Below, one piece after another: positions 8,514 to 17,852 of a stretch of DNA of 64,000 nt (positions within the stretch are counted from its first letter, which is position 1; the number at the start of each line of letters is the position of its first letter). This stretch comes from Prevotellaceae bacterium UBA2744 (GTDB lineage Bacteria > Bacteroidota > Bacteroidia > Bacteroidales > Bacteroidaceae), in the NCBI GenBank assembly GCA_002353575.1, contig DEJQ01000019.1:29659-93658 (forward strand). The letters run 5' to 3'. The position numbers and the translations under genes were made by a program. The notes beneath the pieces were generated by a model. It saw only the letters and a program-made list of their open reading frames with translations. It was not told the origin of the DNA and ran no database searches.

Positions 8514-9473
8514 ATGGATATTTCGGTAATTGTTCCGCTATACAACGAGGAAGAGTCGTTGGTTGAACTGCATGAATGGATAAAACGAGTGATGGACGAG
8601 AATAAGTTCACGTATGAGGTTATTTTTGTAAATGATGGTTCTACTGACGGATCGTGGCAGGTGATCGAGGATTTGGCTAAGAAGTTCCCTGAGGTGCACG
8701 GAATAAAGTTCCGCAGGAATTACGGTAAGAGCCCGGCTCTGTACTGTGGGTTCGGGACTGCTCAGGGTGATGTGGTCATCACGATGGATGCTGACCTGCA
8801 GGATAGTCCTGACGAGATTCCGGGCTTGTATAGCATGATTGTGAATGATGGCTATGACCTGGTGAGCGGCTTTAAGATGAATCGCAAGAAAGGGGATCCG
8901 CTGTCGAAGACTATCCCGACAAAGTTGTTCAATGCCACCGCCAGAAAGGTAAGTGGAATAAAGAATCTGCATGATTTCAACTGCGGACTGAAGGCTTACA
9001 AGAATGAGGTGGTAAAGAATATTGAGGTATATGGCGAAATGCACAGGTATATTCCGTATCTAGCAAAGAATGCTGGTTTCACAAAGATTGGCGAGAAACC
9101 TGTACATCACCAGAAGCGTCAGCACGGAAAAAGTAAGTTCATGGGTTGGAACCGTTTCGTGAATGGTTATCTGGATCTGATTAGTCTATGGTTTATCGAT
9201 AGCTTCGGACTGAAGCCTATGCACATCTTCGGATTTATCGGTACGTTGATTTTCATGATTGGTCTGTTGGCAGTCATCGCTGTGGGAGGTATGAAGCTAT
9301 GGGCTCTGCACAATGGTGTGGCAAGGGTGCTGGTGACAGATACTCCGTATTTTTATATTGCACTGACGATGATGATTATCGGTACGCAGTTGTTCGTTGC
9401 AGGTTTCCTGGGAGATATGATTAGCCGCAATTCGCAAGAGAGAAATAAGTATCAGGTTTCAAAGCGTATCTGA
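8514..9473 (+). CDS. GT2-family glycosyltransferase, DPM1/GtrB-like
   Basis: A 319-residue membrane-linked glycosyltransferase. The N-terminal GT-A domain starts VIVPLYNEEESL and has the metal-binding Asp-x-Asp in MDADLQDSP at residues 92-94. Two hydrophobic segments follow at about 238-262 and 280-302, as in GtrB, ArnC and DPM1-type enzymes that move a sugar onto a polyprenyl phosphate carrier. The sugar is unknown. It is the first of a plus-strand group with two small envelope proteins and ApbE; its stop is 2 bases before the next start. Confidence 0.92.
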   Translation: MDISVIVPLYNEEESLVELHEWIKRVMDENKFTYEVIFVNDGSTDGSWQVIEDLAKKFPEVHGIKFRRNYGKSPALYCGFGTAQGDVVITMDADLQDSPDEIPGLYSMIVNDGYDLVSGFKMNRKKGDPLSKTIPTKLFNATARKVSGIKNLHDFNCGLKAYKNEVVKNIEVYGEMHRYIPYLAKNAGFTKIGEKPVHHQKRQHGKSKFMGWNRFVNGYLDLISLWFIDSFGLKPMHIFGFIGTLIFMIGLLAVIAVGGMKLWALHNGVARVLVTDTPYFYIALTMMIIGTQLFVAGFLGDMISRNSQERNKYQVSKRI

Positions 9474-9475
9474 TA

Positions 9476-10063
9476 ATGAGAAAGTGGATTGGTCTGGCGA
9501 TTGTAGCGAGCCTGCTGCTGACAGTTGCATGCAGTACTGCTTCGTGTCCGATGGATACGAAGGTGACGTGCAATTATGATTTCTTTGATGCTGCAACAGG
9601 GGATGCGTCTGTTCTGTTCGACACACTTACAGTGACTATCAGAAAACCTATGACTTTTTATATCTATACGAAGGAGGGTAAGAATGACAGTGTGCTGAGA
9701 GTGAGGAGTACAGCTCTTGTTGATTCGGGATATAAGGAGACTAAGACCGTAGTGAATGCTGATACTATTCTGCTGAACAGTTTGGCTAACGGCGGGTCTA
9801 TGAATATCCAAATGAGCAATAATGGACCTGTAGATACACTGGTGCTACACTATAAGAAGATTCTATTGCCCGACACCATGTATGTGTTTCATGAGGGGTA
9901 TTCGCATGTGGAAACTCCTGAATGTGGAGTCTATCGCTTTCATAACGTGAAGGATGTGAAGGCTACAGACCGATGCATAGATAGGGTGGAGATTGTCAAT
10001 CCGAAGGTTGACTATCAGAAGGAGTATAACGTAAGGATTTATTTTAATACTTCTGCAGAGTAG
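9476..10063 (+). CDS. DUF6452 family lipoprotein
   Basis: A 195-residue exported protein with a lipobox ending in Cys19 (LTVAC), so it is probably anchored to a membrane by lipid. The body carries the pattern of DUF6452: CNYDFFDAATGD, a DTLTVTI strand, then YKKILLPDTMYVFHEGYSH and a Cys pair near the end. The family is confined to Bacteroidetes and uncharacterised. It lies between the glycosyltransferase and a DUF6048 protein with which it is commonly paired, 5 bases before the latter. Confidence 0.8.
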   Translation: MRKWIGLAIVASLLLTVACSTASCPMDTKVTCNYDFFDAATGDASVLFDTLTVTIRKPMTFYIYTKEGKNDSVLRVRSTALVDSGYKETKTVVNADTILLNSLANGGSMNIQMSNNGPVDTLVLHYKKILLPDTMYVFHEGYSHVETPECGVYRFHNVKDVKATDRCIDRVEIVNPKVDYQKEYNVRIYFNTSAE

Positions 10064-10068
10064 AACGC

Positions 10069-10869
10069 ATGAGAGGGTTTGTTTGCATATTACTTTTATT
10101 GTGTTGTCAACTGACATGGGGACAGAAGAAGGATGGCATGAATGTTGCTATGCTGGCTGACTCTGCGAATGTTTCAATTGCCAACTCCCAACTGTCACCC
10201 GACTCGGTAGAGAGCAAATTCTCGAAGTGGGTGCCAGAGATGGAAGGGGAGAAGAAGGTGCTGCCGCTATTCCAAGGCTTTACGATCTCGTTCGACCTGA
10301 TAGGACTCGGAATGCTTGCTATAAACGATTATGGTACTATCGAGGGCGCACTGCGATTGAGTCTTAAGAATACCTGGCTGCCAATTGTGGAACTGGGTTA
10401 TGGTATGTGCGAAAAGACCGATTATAATACGAAGATTCACTTTAAGGTAAACGCTCCGTTCATTCGAATAGGATGCGACTGGAATTTTCTGCGCAATAAG
10501 TTTATGGACAATCGTATGTTCGTGGGTGCCCGTTGGGGCGTCTCTACTTATAAATATGATATGAGCGGTCCGTCAGTAACTGACCCTATTTATGGGGGCA
10601 AGGATACGTTTGATTTCTCTGGTACCACTGCTACAAGCAACTGGGTAGAGCTGGTGCTGGGATGCCAAGTGAAGATTGTACGTAATTTCCATATGGGATG
10701 GAGCATACGACTAAAGTATCACATTTCGAGCAGTAAGAACGATTATTCAAAGGCATACTATATACCTGGCTACGGTACGACTGTCAGCGGAAATACATGG
10801 TCGGGGTCGTATAACCTGATTTTTGACTTAAATTGGGGAAAGAAGAAAAGAGTAAAGAGTGAAATGTGA
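10069..10869 (+). CDS. DUF6048 family outer-membrane beta-barrel-like protein
   Basis: A 266-residue protein with a signal peptide (MRGFVCILLLLCCQLTWG). After a linker of about 45 residues the rest is alternating aromatic and polar strands (ISFDLIGLGMLAIND, WLPIVELGYGM, MFVGARWGVSTYKY, HMGWSIRLKYH), as expected for a small outer-membrane barrel. This fits DUF6048, which usually follows a DUF6452 lipoprotein. Function is unknown; a joint envelope role with the upstream lipoprotein is inferred from linkage only. Confidence 0.75.
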   Translation: MRGFVCILLLLCCQLTWGQKKDGMNVAMLADSANVSIANSQLSPDSVESKFSKWVPEMEGEKKVLPLFQGFTISFDLIGLGMLAINDYGTIEGALRLSLKNTWLPIVELGYGMCEKTDYNTKIHFKVNAPFIRIGCDWNFLRNKFMDNRMFVGARWGVSTYKYDMSGPSVTDPIYGGKDTFDFSGTTATSNWVELVLGCQVKIVRNFHMGWSIRLKYHISSSKNDYSKAYYIPGYGTTVSGNTWSGSYNLIFDLNWGKKKRVKSEM

Positions 10870-10896
10870 AGTGTTTGTTAATTTATAGCAGAAACG

Positions 10897-11970
10897 ATGG
10901 AATATTCATACGAGAAACATAGGATAAAGTGGTGGCATGCTCCACTGCTACTGGTATTGGTAGTCGGAACTTACTTCGCTATGACTGGCGAGGACGGAAA
11001 ACGAACTATGGGTATTGATAATACTACCAAGCCCTGGGTTGGAAAAAATGTGCAGAGGGCAGAGGGTATGGTGTTCGGTACGTATTATCATATCACTTAT
11101 CAGAGTAGAAAATCTCTTGATGACAGTATCCGGCTGACTCTACAGAAGGTGGATGAGTCGCTGTCGCCGTTCAATTCAAATTCGACTATCACTGCCATAA
11201 ATGAGAACAGAAGTATGGAGACGGACGAGATGTTCTGCGATGTGTTCAGACTGGCTAAGGCGGTGTCGGCAATTACCAATGGTGCATTCGATATAACTGT
11301 GGCTCCGCTGGTGAACCTTTGGGGATTTGGATTCAAGAATATGGAGAATGTGAGCCGTGAGAAGGTAGATAGCCTAATGCAGTATGTGGGATTTGAGAAG
11401 GTAAACATGAACGAGGGCAGGGTAGAGAAACGGATGCCGGAGGTTATGCTCGACTGCAGTGCAATAGCAAAGGGCTATGGCGTGGATGCAGTAGGAAAGA
11501 TGCTGGAACGACAGGGGGTACATTCGTATATGGTGGAGATAGGCGGAGAGGTGAGACTGCGCGGATGCAATCCCTATGGCAAGAATTGGAGTATAGGTGT
11601 GACAAAACCTGAGGATGACAGCCTGAATAATAAGAGTGATATAGAACAGGTGATAAGTGTGACGGATATGGCTCTCGCAACTTCTGGTAACTATCGTAAT
11701 TTCTATGTGAAGGACGGACAGAAGTTTGCACATACGATAGACCCGCGGACTGGATATCCCGTGCAACATAATATATTATCTGCGACGGTGCTGGCAAAAG
11801 ATTGTGCTACGGCTGATGCCTTTGCCACTGCTTTCATGGTGCTGGGACTCGACAGCGCAAAGACTGTGCTGCAGAAGGATACGACGATGATGGCTTTATT
11901 TATTTATGCTACTAACGACGGCACTGCAGAATGGTGTTCTCCTAAACTAAAGGGAATGCTGAAGAAATAA
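10897..11970 (+). CDS. apbE: FAD:protein FMN transferase ApbE
   Basis: A 357-residue flavin transferase that attaches FMN to Thr/Ser of target proteins such as the Nqr and Rnf subunits. Residues 13-30 form a membrane anchor, placing the catalytic domain outside the cytoplasm. ApbE motifs are visible: FGTYYHITYQ, a VAPLVNLWGFG segment, LDCSAIAKGYGVD, YMVEIGGEVRLRG, TSGNYRNF and HTIDPRTGYPV. The conserved Asp and Thr of the Mg/FAD site are in the last third. It ends 2 bases before a strong hairpin terminator. No flavinylated target gene is in this window. Confidence 0.93.
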   Translation: MEYSYEKHRIKWWHAPLLLVLVVGTYFAMTGEDGKRTMGIDNTTKPWVGKNVQRAEGMVFGTYYHITYQSRKSLDDSIRLTLQKVDESLSPFNSNSTITAINENRSMETDEMFCDVFRLAKAVSAITNGAFDITVAPLVNLWGFGFKNMENVSREKVDSLMQYVGFEKVNMNEGRVEKRMPEVMLDCSAIAKGYGVDAVGKMLERQGVHSYMVEIGGEVRLRGCNPYGKNWSIGVTKPEDDSLNNKSDIEQVISVTDMALATSGNYRNFYVKDGQKFAHTIDPRTGYPVQHNILSATVLAKDCATADAFATAFMVLGLDSAKTVLQKDTTMMALFIYATNDGTAEWCSPKLKGMLKK

Positions 11971-11972
11971 AT

Positions 11973-12007
11973 AAAGGGGCATTCAACTGAATGTCCCTTT
12001 ATTTTGT
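11973..12007. terminator. Bidirectional terminator between apbE and rplT
   Basis: AAAGGGGCATTC (11973-11984) pairs with GAATGTCCCTTT (11989-12000) around a 4-base loop with G-T pairs, followed by ATTTTGT on the plus strand. It separates two convergent genes and could serve both. Confidence 0.8.
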
Positions 12008-12023
12008 ATTGAGAGTAACAGAT

Positions 12024-12368
12024 TTACTTTACTTTCTCTACAATTGCCTTGAATGCCTCTGGGTTGTTGACTGCGAGGTATGCAAGTGTCTTGCGGTTGA
12101 TTTCGATACCGTTCTTGTGGAGTGCACCCATGAGTTGTGAATAAGACATTCCCTCAAGGCGAGCAGCTGCGTTGATACGCTGAATCCAGAGAGCACGGAA
12201 CTCGCGCTTCTTCATACGACGGTGTGCGAATGCGTAGGTGAGACCCTTCTCGTACGCATTTTTCGCAACAGTCCAAACGTTCTTGCGGGCACCAAACTGA
12301 CCCTTTACGCGCTTAAGGATTTTCTTACGACGTGCACGTGATGCAACATGATTTACTGATCTTGGCAT
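12024..12368 (-). CDS. rplT: 50S ribosomal protein L20
   Basis: A 114-residue protein starting MPRSVNHVASRARRKKILK, with the long basic N-terminal helix and the globular end of L20 (HKNGIEINRKTLAYLAVNNP). L20 binds 23S rRNA early in large-subunit assembly and in some bacteria represses its own operon by binding the mRNA. It is last in thrS-infC-rpmI-rplT and ends just before the shared terminator. The 123-base gap upstream is long enough for a control element, though none was recognised. Confidence 0.98.
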   Translation of the reverse strand: MPRSVNHVASRARRKKILKRVKGQFGARKNVWTVAKNAYEKGLTYAFAHRRMKKREFRALWIQRINAAARLEGMSYSQLMGALHKNGIEINRKTLAYLAVNNPEAFKAIVEKVK

Positions 12369-12491
12369 AATTTTGTTTGTTTTTGAATGTTAGCGAAGTC
12401 TTGTTTCAACTTTCTTTATGGGCTAACAAATCGGTTAAACTTTTTGTTAATGTGTTACTGGTTTTTTAGTTCTCACGAACAACTGATTCTG

Positions 12492-12689
12492 TTAACGAAG
12501 ACACAAAAGGTCGCGAACCTGCTTTACGTTTGCACTGACTACAATAGCACTGTGGTCGAGATTTCTCTTCTGCTTCTTTGTCTTCTTTGTCAGGATGTGG
12601 CTGTGATAAGCGTGCTGACGCTTGATCTTGCCTGTACCAGTAAGCTTAAAACGCTTCTTGGCAGCGGATTTAGTTTTAACTTTTGGCAT
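12492..12689 (-). CDS. rpmI: 50S ribosomal protein L35
   Basis: The start at 12689 (MPKVKTKSAAKKRFKLTGTG) gives 65 residues, the normal size of L35. The frame is open upstream, but that extension has no similarity to L35 and is ignored. The protein is strongly basic and binds 23S rRNA. It sits between infC and rplT in the standard order. Confidence 0.97.
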   Translation of the reverse strand: MPKVKTKSAAKKRFKLTGTGKIKRQHAYHSHILTKKTKKQKRNLDHSAIVVSANVKQVRDLLCLR

Positions 12690-12783
12690 TTTTTTTGTTT
12701 GTTTAATTATTAATAATTGGTGGCAACGCATATACCAGGGCGTTACGCACCTTGTTTCGTTCGTCGGTGGAATGCTATACCCA

Positions 12784-13458
12784 TTAGTCTTCGAGGTTGA
12801 GCTTTTCAGCTAATCCTGCAAACGGACTGTTGGGATTTGGACCTTCGGCTTCCTTCTTAGCCAATGCTTCGGCTTTTGCCTGAGCTTCTGCAGCTTCGTT
12901 GTCGCGACGCTGCTGGCTCTTCTTAGGTTGTCCAGCTTTCTTCGGAGATAAAGTGAGGAACATCTTTTTACCTTCGAGGTTTGGCATGCTCTCTACTTTT
13001 GCTACATCTTCGAGGTCGTTGGCAAAACGCAGAAGCAACACTTCGCCTTGCTCTTTGAATACAATCGAGCGCCCCTTGAAGAATACGTAAGCCTTCACTT
13101 TGTTGCCGTCGGTCAGGAATTCCCTGGCATGCTTCAACTTGAATGCATAGTCGGCATCGCCTGTCTGAGGCCCAAACCGGATTTCCTTAACATCAACTTT
13201 CACCTGCTTAGCCTTAATCTCCTTGGCTTTCTTTTTCTGCTGATAGAGATACTTGGAGTAGTCTATGAGGCGGCAAACCGGTGGATTTGCAGTGGGTGAA
13301 ATCTCTACGAGATCAACTTCTTTTTCTTCTGCCAGTTGCAGAGCCTCTCTGAGTGGAAGTACGGTTGATTCTATACCGTCACCTACTATTCTGACTTCGC
13401 GAGCGCGAATCTGTTCGTTTACACGAAGTTGCAGTTTGTTTTTATTGTCACCTTTCAT
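12784..13458 (-). CDS. infC: Translation initiation factor IF-3
   Basis: A 224-residue IF-3. The N-terminal domain begins with LRVNEQIRAREVRIVGD, the linker is Lys-rich (YLYQQKKKAKEIKAKQVKV), and the C-terminal domain includes KEIRFGPQTGDADYAFKLKHA and a GR-phi-hydrophobic strand (FKGRSIVFKEQGEVLL). IF-3 keeps subunits apart and checks the initiator tRNA. The last 40-45 residues are an Ala/Lys/Glu-rich extension beyond the usual 170-180 residues. It has its own promoter upstream, in the gap after thrS. Confidence 0.97.
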   Translation of the reverse strand: MKGDNKNKLQLRVNEQIRAREVRIVGDGIESTVLPLREALQLAEEKEVDLVEISPTANPPVCRLIDYSKYLYQQKKKAKEIKAKQVKVDVKEIRFGPQTGDADYAFKLKHAREFLTDGNKVKAYVFFKGRSIVFKEQGEVLLLRFANDLEDVAKVESMPNLEGKKMFLTLSPKKAGQPKKSQQRRDNEAAEAQAKAEALAKKEAEGPNPNSPFAGLAEKLNLED

Positions 13459-13526
13459 TGTGGCGTGGAACTTGTCCTTTCCGGTTATTAGTAAAGTTTT
13501 AAGTTTGTTTTAATTCAAAATCGGCG

Positions 13527-13556
13527 CGAAGGTACGAAAAATTTATGAATTACAAG
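13527..13556 (-). promoter_or_regulatory. Internal promoter for infC-rpmI-rplT
   Basis: TACCTTCG (13527-13534) on the minus strand with CTTG at 13553-13556, 18 bases upstream, resembles the Bacteroidetes promoter. It lies 69 bases before infC in the 105-base gap after thrS and would let ribosomal genes be made apart from thrS. Confidence 0.55.
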
Positions 13557-13563
13557 TAAATAA

Positions 13564-15507
13564 TCAGAATTTTTCGGTCATGGCCTTCACTTCGTCCTGT
13601 ATCTTCTTGGCAAAATCGGCAATTGACATGGTTTCCTGCTGTTGTGTGCCCTGTTTGCGGACGTTGACTGTGCCCTCGCTGGCTTCTTTCTCACCTACAA
13701 TGAGCAGGTAAGGAATGTGCTTGAGTTCGTTGTCACGAATCTTCCGGCCAATCTTCTCGTTGCGGTCATCGACAATAGTACGTACATCGTTGATGTTGAG
13801 TTGTTCACATACCTTCTGGGCATAGTCGTTGTATTTCTCAGAGATAGGCAGGACAACGACTTGGTCTGGTGTGAGCCAAAGCGGGAAGCGGCCTGCAGTG
13901 TGTTCGATGAGGACTGCGATGAATCGTTCCATAGAGCCGAATGGCGCACGGTGAATCATTACAGGGCGGTGCTTCTGGTTGTCAGCTCCTGTGTATTCGA
14001 GTTGGAAACGTTCTGGCAGGTTATAGTCAACCTGGATAGTACCCAACTGCCAGCGGCGACCCAGTGCATCCTTAATCATAAAGTCGAGTTTAGGACCGTA
14101 GAAAGCAGCTTCACCCAACTCGGTGCGAGTCTGCAGTCCCTTCTCGGCGCATGCTTCGATGATGGCATTTTCTGCCTGCTCCCATACTTCGTCGCTACCA
14201 ATGTATTTCTCTTTGTCGTTAGGGTCGCGCAGGGAAATCTGTGCTTCGAAGTTCTGGAAGTCGAGTGCCTTGAAGATGATGTTAATGATGTCCATGACGC
14301 GCAGGAATTCGTCTTTCACCTGGTCGGGACGGCAGAAGATATGTGCATCGTCCTGAGTGAATGAACGAACACGAGTGAGTCCGTGCAATTCACCAGACTG
14401 CTCGTAGCGATATACTGTTCCAAATTCTGCACAACGGAACGGCAGGTCTTTGTAACTGCGTGGCTGCCATGCAAAGATTTCGCAGTGGTGAGGACAGTTC
14501 ATTGGTTTCAACAGGTATTCTTCTCCTTCCTCTGGAGTGCTGATCGGCTGGAATGAATCCTTGCCGTAATGATCATAGTGACCTGAAGTGACATAAAGGT
14601 TCTTGCCGCCGATATGTGGGGTTATAACCTCTTGGTAACCATAACGCTTTTGAATTTTGCGAAGGAAGTCCTGTAAGCGGATGCGAACGGCTGTTCCCTT
14701 TGGAAGCCACATGGGCAGACCTTTGCCGACACGCTCAGAGAACATGAAAAGTTCCATCTCCTTGCCAATCTTGCGATGGTCGCGCTTCTTTGCTTCTTCG
14801 AGAGCAACCAGATACTCGTCGAGCATCTTTTTCTTTGGGAATGATATGCCGTAGATACGAGTCATCATAGGACGCTTCTCGTCACCACGCCAGTAGGCTG
14901 CTGCAAGACTGAGTAGCTTGAAAGCCTTGATAGGAGCAGTTGACATGAGGTGAGGACCTTTACAAAGGTCGATGTAGTTGCCCTGTGTGTATGTGGTGAT
15001 ATGGCCGTCTTCGAGTTCTGCAATCAGTTCGTTCTTGTATGTCTGACCTTTAGAAGCAAAGAGTTCCATTACATCCTTCTTCGCGATATCCTTACGCACG
15101 AGAGCTTCGCCCTTTTGAACAAGTTCCTGCATCTTCTTTTCAATAGCAGGGAAGTCGGCATCGGAGAGTTTTACTCCCTCGGGTGGCATTACATCGTAGT
15201 AGAATCCGTTTTCGATGGCTGGACCGATACCGAACTGTGTACCTGGCCAGAGTTGTTCTATTGCCTCGGCCATAAGGTGGGCTGACGTGTGCCAAAATGC
15301 ATGCTTGCCCTCGGCATCATCGAATTTGTAGAGGTTTATTGTCGCGTCTTCTGTTATAGGACGGTTGAGTTCGGTAGTCACACCATTCACACCACATGCG
15401 ATACACTCTTGAGCAAGCCTTTGGCTTATACTCTCTGCAATCTGCAGACCAGTCACTCCTGATTCATATTCACGGACGGACTGGTCTGGAAATGTAATTT
15501 TTATCAT
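13564..15507 (-). CDS. thrS: Threonine-tRNA ligase
   Basis: A 647-residue class II synthetase of full length. Residues 1-60 are a TGS domain. The editing domain carries HTSAH at residues 73-77 and a later LCKGPHL segment. The catalytic core shows LLKPMNCPHHCEIF (zinc Cys/His), RVRSFTQDDAHIFC and FGSMERFIAVLIEHTAG. The end is the anticodon-binding domain. It charges tRNA-Thr and leads the thrS-infC-rpmI-rplT group on the minus strand. Confidence 0.98.
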   Translation of the reverse strand: MIKITFPDQSVREYESGVTGLQIAESISQRLAQECIACGVNGVTTELNRPITEDATINLYKFDDAEGKHAFWHTSAHLMAEAIEQLWPGTQFGIGPAIENGFYYDVMPPEGVKLSDADFPAIEKKMQELVQKGEALVRKDIAKKDVMELFASKGQTYKNELIAELEDGHITTYTQGNYIDLCKGPHLMSTAPIKAFKLLSLAAAYWRGDEKRPMMTRIYGISFPKKKMLDEYLVALEEAKKRDHRKIGKEMELFMFSERVGKGLPMWLPKGTAVRIRLQDFLRKIQKRYGYQEVITPHIGGKNLYVTSGHYDHYGKDSFQPISTPEEGEEYLLKPMNCPHHCEIFAWQPRSYKDLPFRCAEFGTVYRYEQSGELHGLTRVRSFTQDDAHIFCRPDQVKDEFLRVMDIINIIFKALDFQNFEAQISLRDPNDKEKYIGSDEVWEQAENAIIEACAEKGLQTRTELGEAAFYGPKLDFMIKDALGRRWQLGTIQVDYNLPERFQLEYTGADNQKHRPVMIHRAPFGSMERFIAVLIEHTAGRFPLWLTPDQVVVLPISEKYNDYAQKVCEQLNINDVRTIVDDRNEKIGRKIRDNELKHIPYLLIVGEKEASEGTVNVRKQGTQQQETMSIADFAKKIQDEVKAMTEKF

Positions 15508-15538
15508 ATGTTATTTTATTGTAGTAATTTTGCAGGTG

Positions 15539-15569
15539 CAAATTTAGTGTAAACCGAGCGAATAGCAAA
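15539..15569 (-). promoter_or_regulatory. thrS promoter
   Basis: TTTG (15566-15569) and TAAATTTG (15539-15546) on the minus strand are 19 bases apart, a full match to the Bacteroidetes consensus. The thrS start is at 15507, giving a leader of about 25 bases. Confidence 0.7.
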
Positions 15570-15618
15570 ATTTATTTGTGTTTATGAAATAAATAATTAT
15601 TTTTTTTGAAAAAATATG

Positions 15619-15626
15619 TACCTTCG
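15619..15626 (+). promoter_or_regulatory. Promoter -7 element for glutamine synthetase
   Basis: TACCTTCG followed by CAGC, 30 bases before the ATG at 15657. Its position below the upstream in-frame ATG at 15606 argues that translation starts at 15657. No clear -33 element. Confidence 0.5.
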
Positions 15627-15656
15627 CAGCAAAATAGAAAAACGATAAATCAGACT

Positions 15657-17852
15657 ATGGCTGGAAAACTAAGGTTACAGGTAGTGGACGAGGCTTTTAA
15701 GCGTCAACCGGTAGAGGTGGCTGTTCGCAGGGAACGTCCATCAGAGTATTTTGGTAAATATGTTTTCAATAAACAGAAGATGCGTAAGTATCTGCCTTCG
15801 AAAGCATATAAGAAGATGTGTGAGGTAATCGACAACGGTGCTCCGTTTGATCGTGCCATTGCCGATGAGGTGGCAGAGGGTATAAAGACATGGGCTATCG
15901 AAAACGGTGTGACTCACTATACCCATTGGTTTCAGCCATTGACGGAGGGTACTGCCGAGAAGCATGATGGTTTTGTAGAGCACGACGGCAAGGGCGGTAT
16001 GGTAGAGGAGTTTGAAGGAAAACTGCTCGTACAGCAGGAACCGGATGCGAGTTCGTTTCCAAGTGGTGGTATCCGCAGTACGTTCGAAGCACGAGGATAT
16101 AGTGCGTGGGATCCGACTAGTCCAGTGTTTATCATAGGTGACACATTGATGATTCCTACTATCTTCATCAGTTATACGGGCGAGGCTCTTGATTATAAAG
16201 TACCATTGAAGAAGGCTTTGTATGCTGTTGACAAGGCTGCCACTTCTGTTGCTCAACTGTTCTATCCGGAAGTGAAGAAGGTGGTGTGCAACCTTGGATG
16301 GGAACAGGAATATTTCCTGGTTGATGAGTCGTTGTTCGCTGCCCGTCCGGACCTGGTGATGACAGGACGTACGCTGATGGGACACGACAGTGCGAAGAAC
16401 CAGCAGATGGATGATCATTATTTTGGGTCTATCCCTGCACGCGTGGAAAATTATATGCGTGACATAGAGATTCACGCTCTTGAATTGGGTATACCTTGTA
16501 AGACCCGCCATAATGAGGTGGCTCCAAACCAGTTTGAGCTGGCACCTATATATGAAGAAACGAATCTTGCTGTTGACCATAATATGCTGCTTATGGGCAT
16601 TATGAAACGTGTAGCCCGCAAGCATGGGTTCCGTTGCCTGCTGCACGAAAAACCTTTCAAGGGTGTGAACGGAAGTGGAAAGCATAATAACTGGAGTTTG
16701 GCTACCAATACAGGTGTACTGCTTCATGCTCCAGGTAAGACTCCTCTTGACAATTTGCGTTTTGTTACCTTCACGGTAGAAACCCTAAAGGCTGTACTCG
16801 ACCATAACGGACTACTGAAAGCCAGTATCATGAGTGCCTCGAATGCCCATCGTCTGGGTGCTAACGAAGCTCCGCCTGCTATCATATCTTCGTTTCTCGG
16901 TCGTACCGTTACTGATTTATTGGAACATGTGGAGAAGGCCGATGAGGATGCATTCAAGATGAGAGGCAAGAAATCATTCAAACTGGATATTCCTGCTATT
17001 CCGGAATTGCTCATAGATAATACAGACCGCAACCGTACTTCTCCTTTCGCATTCACGGGAAATAGATTTGAGTTCCGTGCTGTGGGTTCGGAGGCAAATT
17101 GTGCAAGTGCAATGCTGACTCTGAATACTGCTGTAGCGGAGGCTCTTACTGACTTCCGCGAACGAGTAGATGCTCTGATAGCAAATGGTGAGACTAAAGA
17201 GAAGGCTATTTTGAATGTCGTACGCGAGGATATCAAATACATCAAGCCTATCATATTCAATGGGAACGGTTATGGGGAAGAATGGAAGAAGGAAGCGGCA
17301 CGACGTGGTCTGGACTGCGAGACAAGTGCTCCGCTTATATTTGACCGTTATCTCGATGAAGCGTCAATCCGTATGTTTGAACGTATGAAGGTGATGACTC
17401 GACTGGAACTGGAAGCTCGCAACGAGATAAAATGGGAGACTTACACAAAGAAAATTCAAATTGAAAGTCGTATATTTGGAGATATGTGTCTGAACCATAT
17501 TATTCCAGTCGTAACCAAATACCAGAGTGTACTTATAGATAATGTACACAAGGTGATGGAGATTTTTGCTGATAATCCTGAGAAAGCTAAGAAGATATCA
17601 AAGGAAAACCTTTACCTCATAGAGAGCATCAGCGAACATGAGTCGTTTATCATTGAGAACGTGGAAAAAATGATAGCAGAACGCAAGGCTGCCAATGCTA
17701 TCACTTCGGAGAGAGAGAAAGCCATTGCATACCACGATAATATTGCTCCACTGCTTGAGGAAATCCGCTATCATGTGGACAAGCTGGAGATGATTGTAGA
17801 TGACGAGGCTTGGCCTCTGCCTAAGTATCGTGAATTGCTGTTTATCAGATAG
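15657..17852 (+). CDS. glnN: Type III glutamine synthetase
   Basis: A 731-residue enzyme joining ammonia to glutamate with ATP. Starting at 15657 gives MAGKLRLQVVDEAFKRQPVEV, the usual start; an upstream in-frame ATG lies above the likely promoter. The type III core is clear: FPSGGIRSTFEARGYSAWDP, the metal-site Glu in NLGWEQEYFLVD, RHNEVAPNQFELAPI, and FKGVNGSGKHNNWSLAT. It is far longer than type I enzymes (about 450) and typical of Bacteroidales. Its end overlaps the convergent agmatine deiminase gene by 8 bases. Confidence 0.96.
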   Translation: MAGKLRLQVVDEAFKRQPVEVAVRRERPSEYFGKYVFNKQKMRKYLPSKAYKKMCEVIDNGAPFDRAIADEVAEGIKTWAIENGVTHYTHWFQPLTEGTAEKHDGFVEHDGKGGMVEEFEGKLLVQQEPDASSFPSGGIRSTFEARGYSAWDPTSPVFIIGDTLMIPTIFISYTGEALDYKVPLKKALYAVDKAATSVAQLFYPEVKKVVCNLGWEQEYFLVDESLFAARPDLVMTGRTLMGHDSAKNQQMDDHYFGSIPARVENYMRDIEIHALELGIPCKTRHNEVAPNQFELAPIYEETNLAVDHNMLLMGIMKRVARKHGFRCLLHEKPFKGVNGSGKHNNWSLATNTGVLLHAPGKTPLDNLRFVTFTVETLKAVLDHNGLLKASIMSASNAHRLGANEAPPAIISSFLGRTVTDLLEHVEKADEDAFKMRGKKSFKLDIPAIPELLIDNTDRNRTSPFAFTGNRFEFRAVGSEANCASAMLTLNTAVAEALTDFRERVDALIANGETKEKAILNVVREDIKYIKPIIFNGNGYGEEWKKEAARRGLDCETSAPLIFDRYLDEASIRMFERMKVMTRLELEARNEIKWETYTKKIQIESRIFGDMCLNHIIPVVTKYQSVLIDNVHKVMEIFADNPEKAKKISKENLYLIESISEHESFIIENVEKMIAERKAANAITSEREKAIAYHDNIAPLLEEIRYHVDKLEMIVDDEAWPLPKYRELLFIR

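Noticed and set aside
15741..16727. 328-codon open frame on the strand opposite glutamine synthetase
   Set aside because: Lies wholly inside a clear gene, has no promoter and no recognisable domain; a product of codon bias on the other strand.
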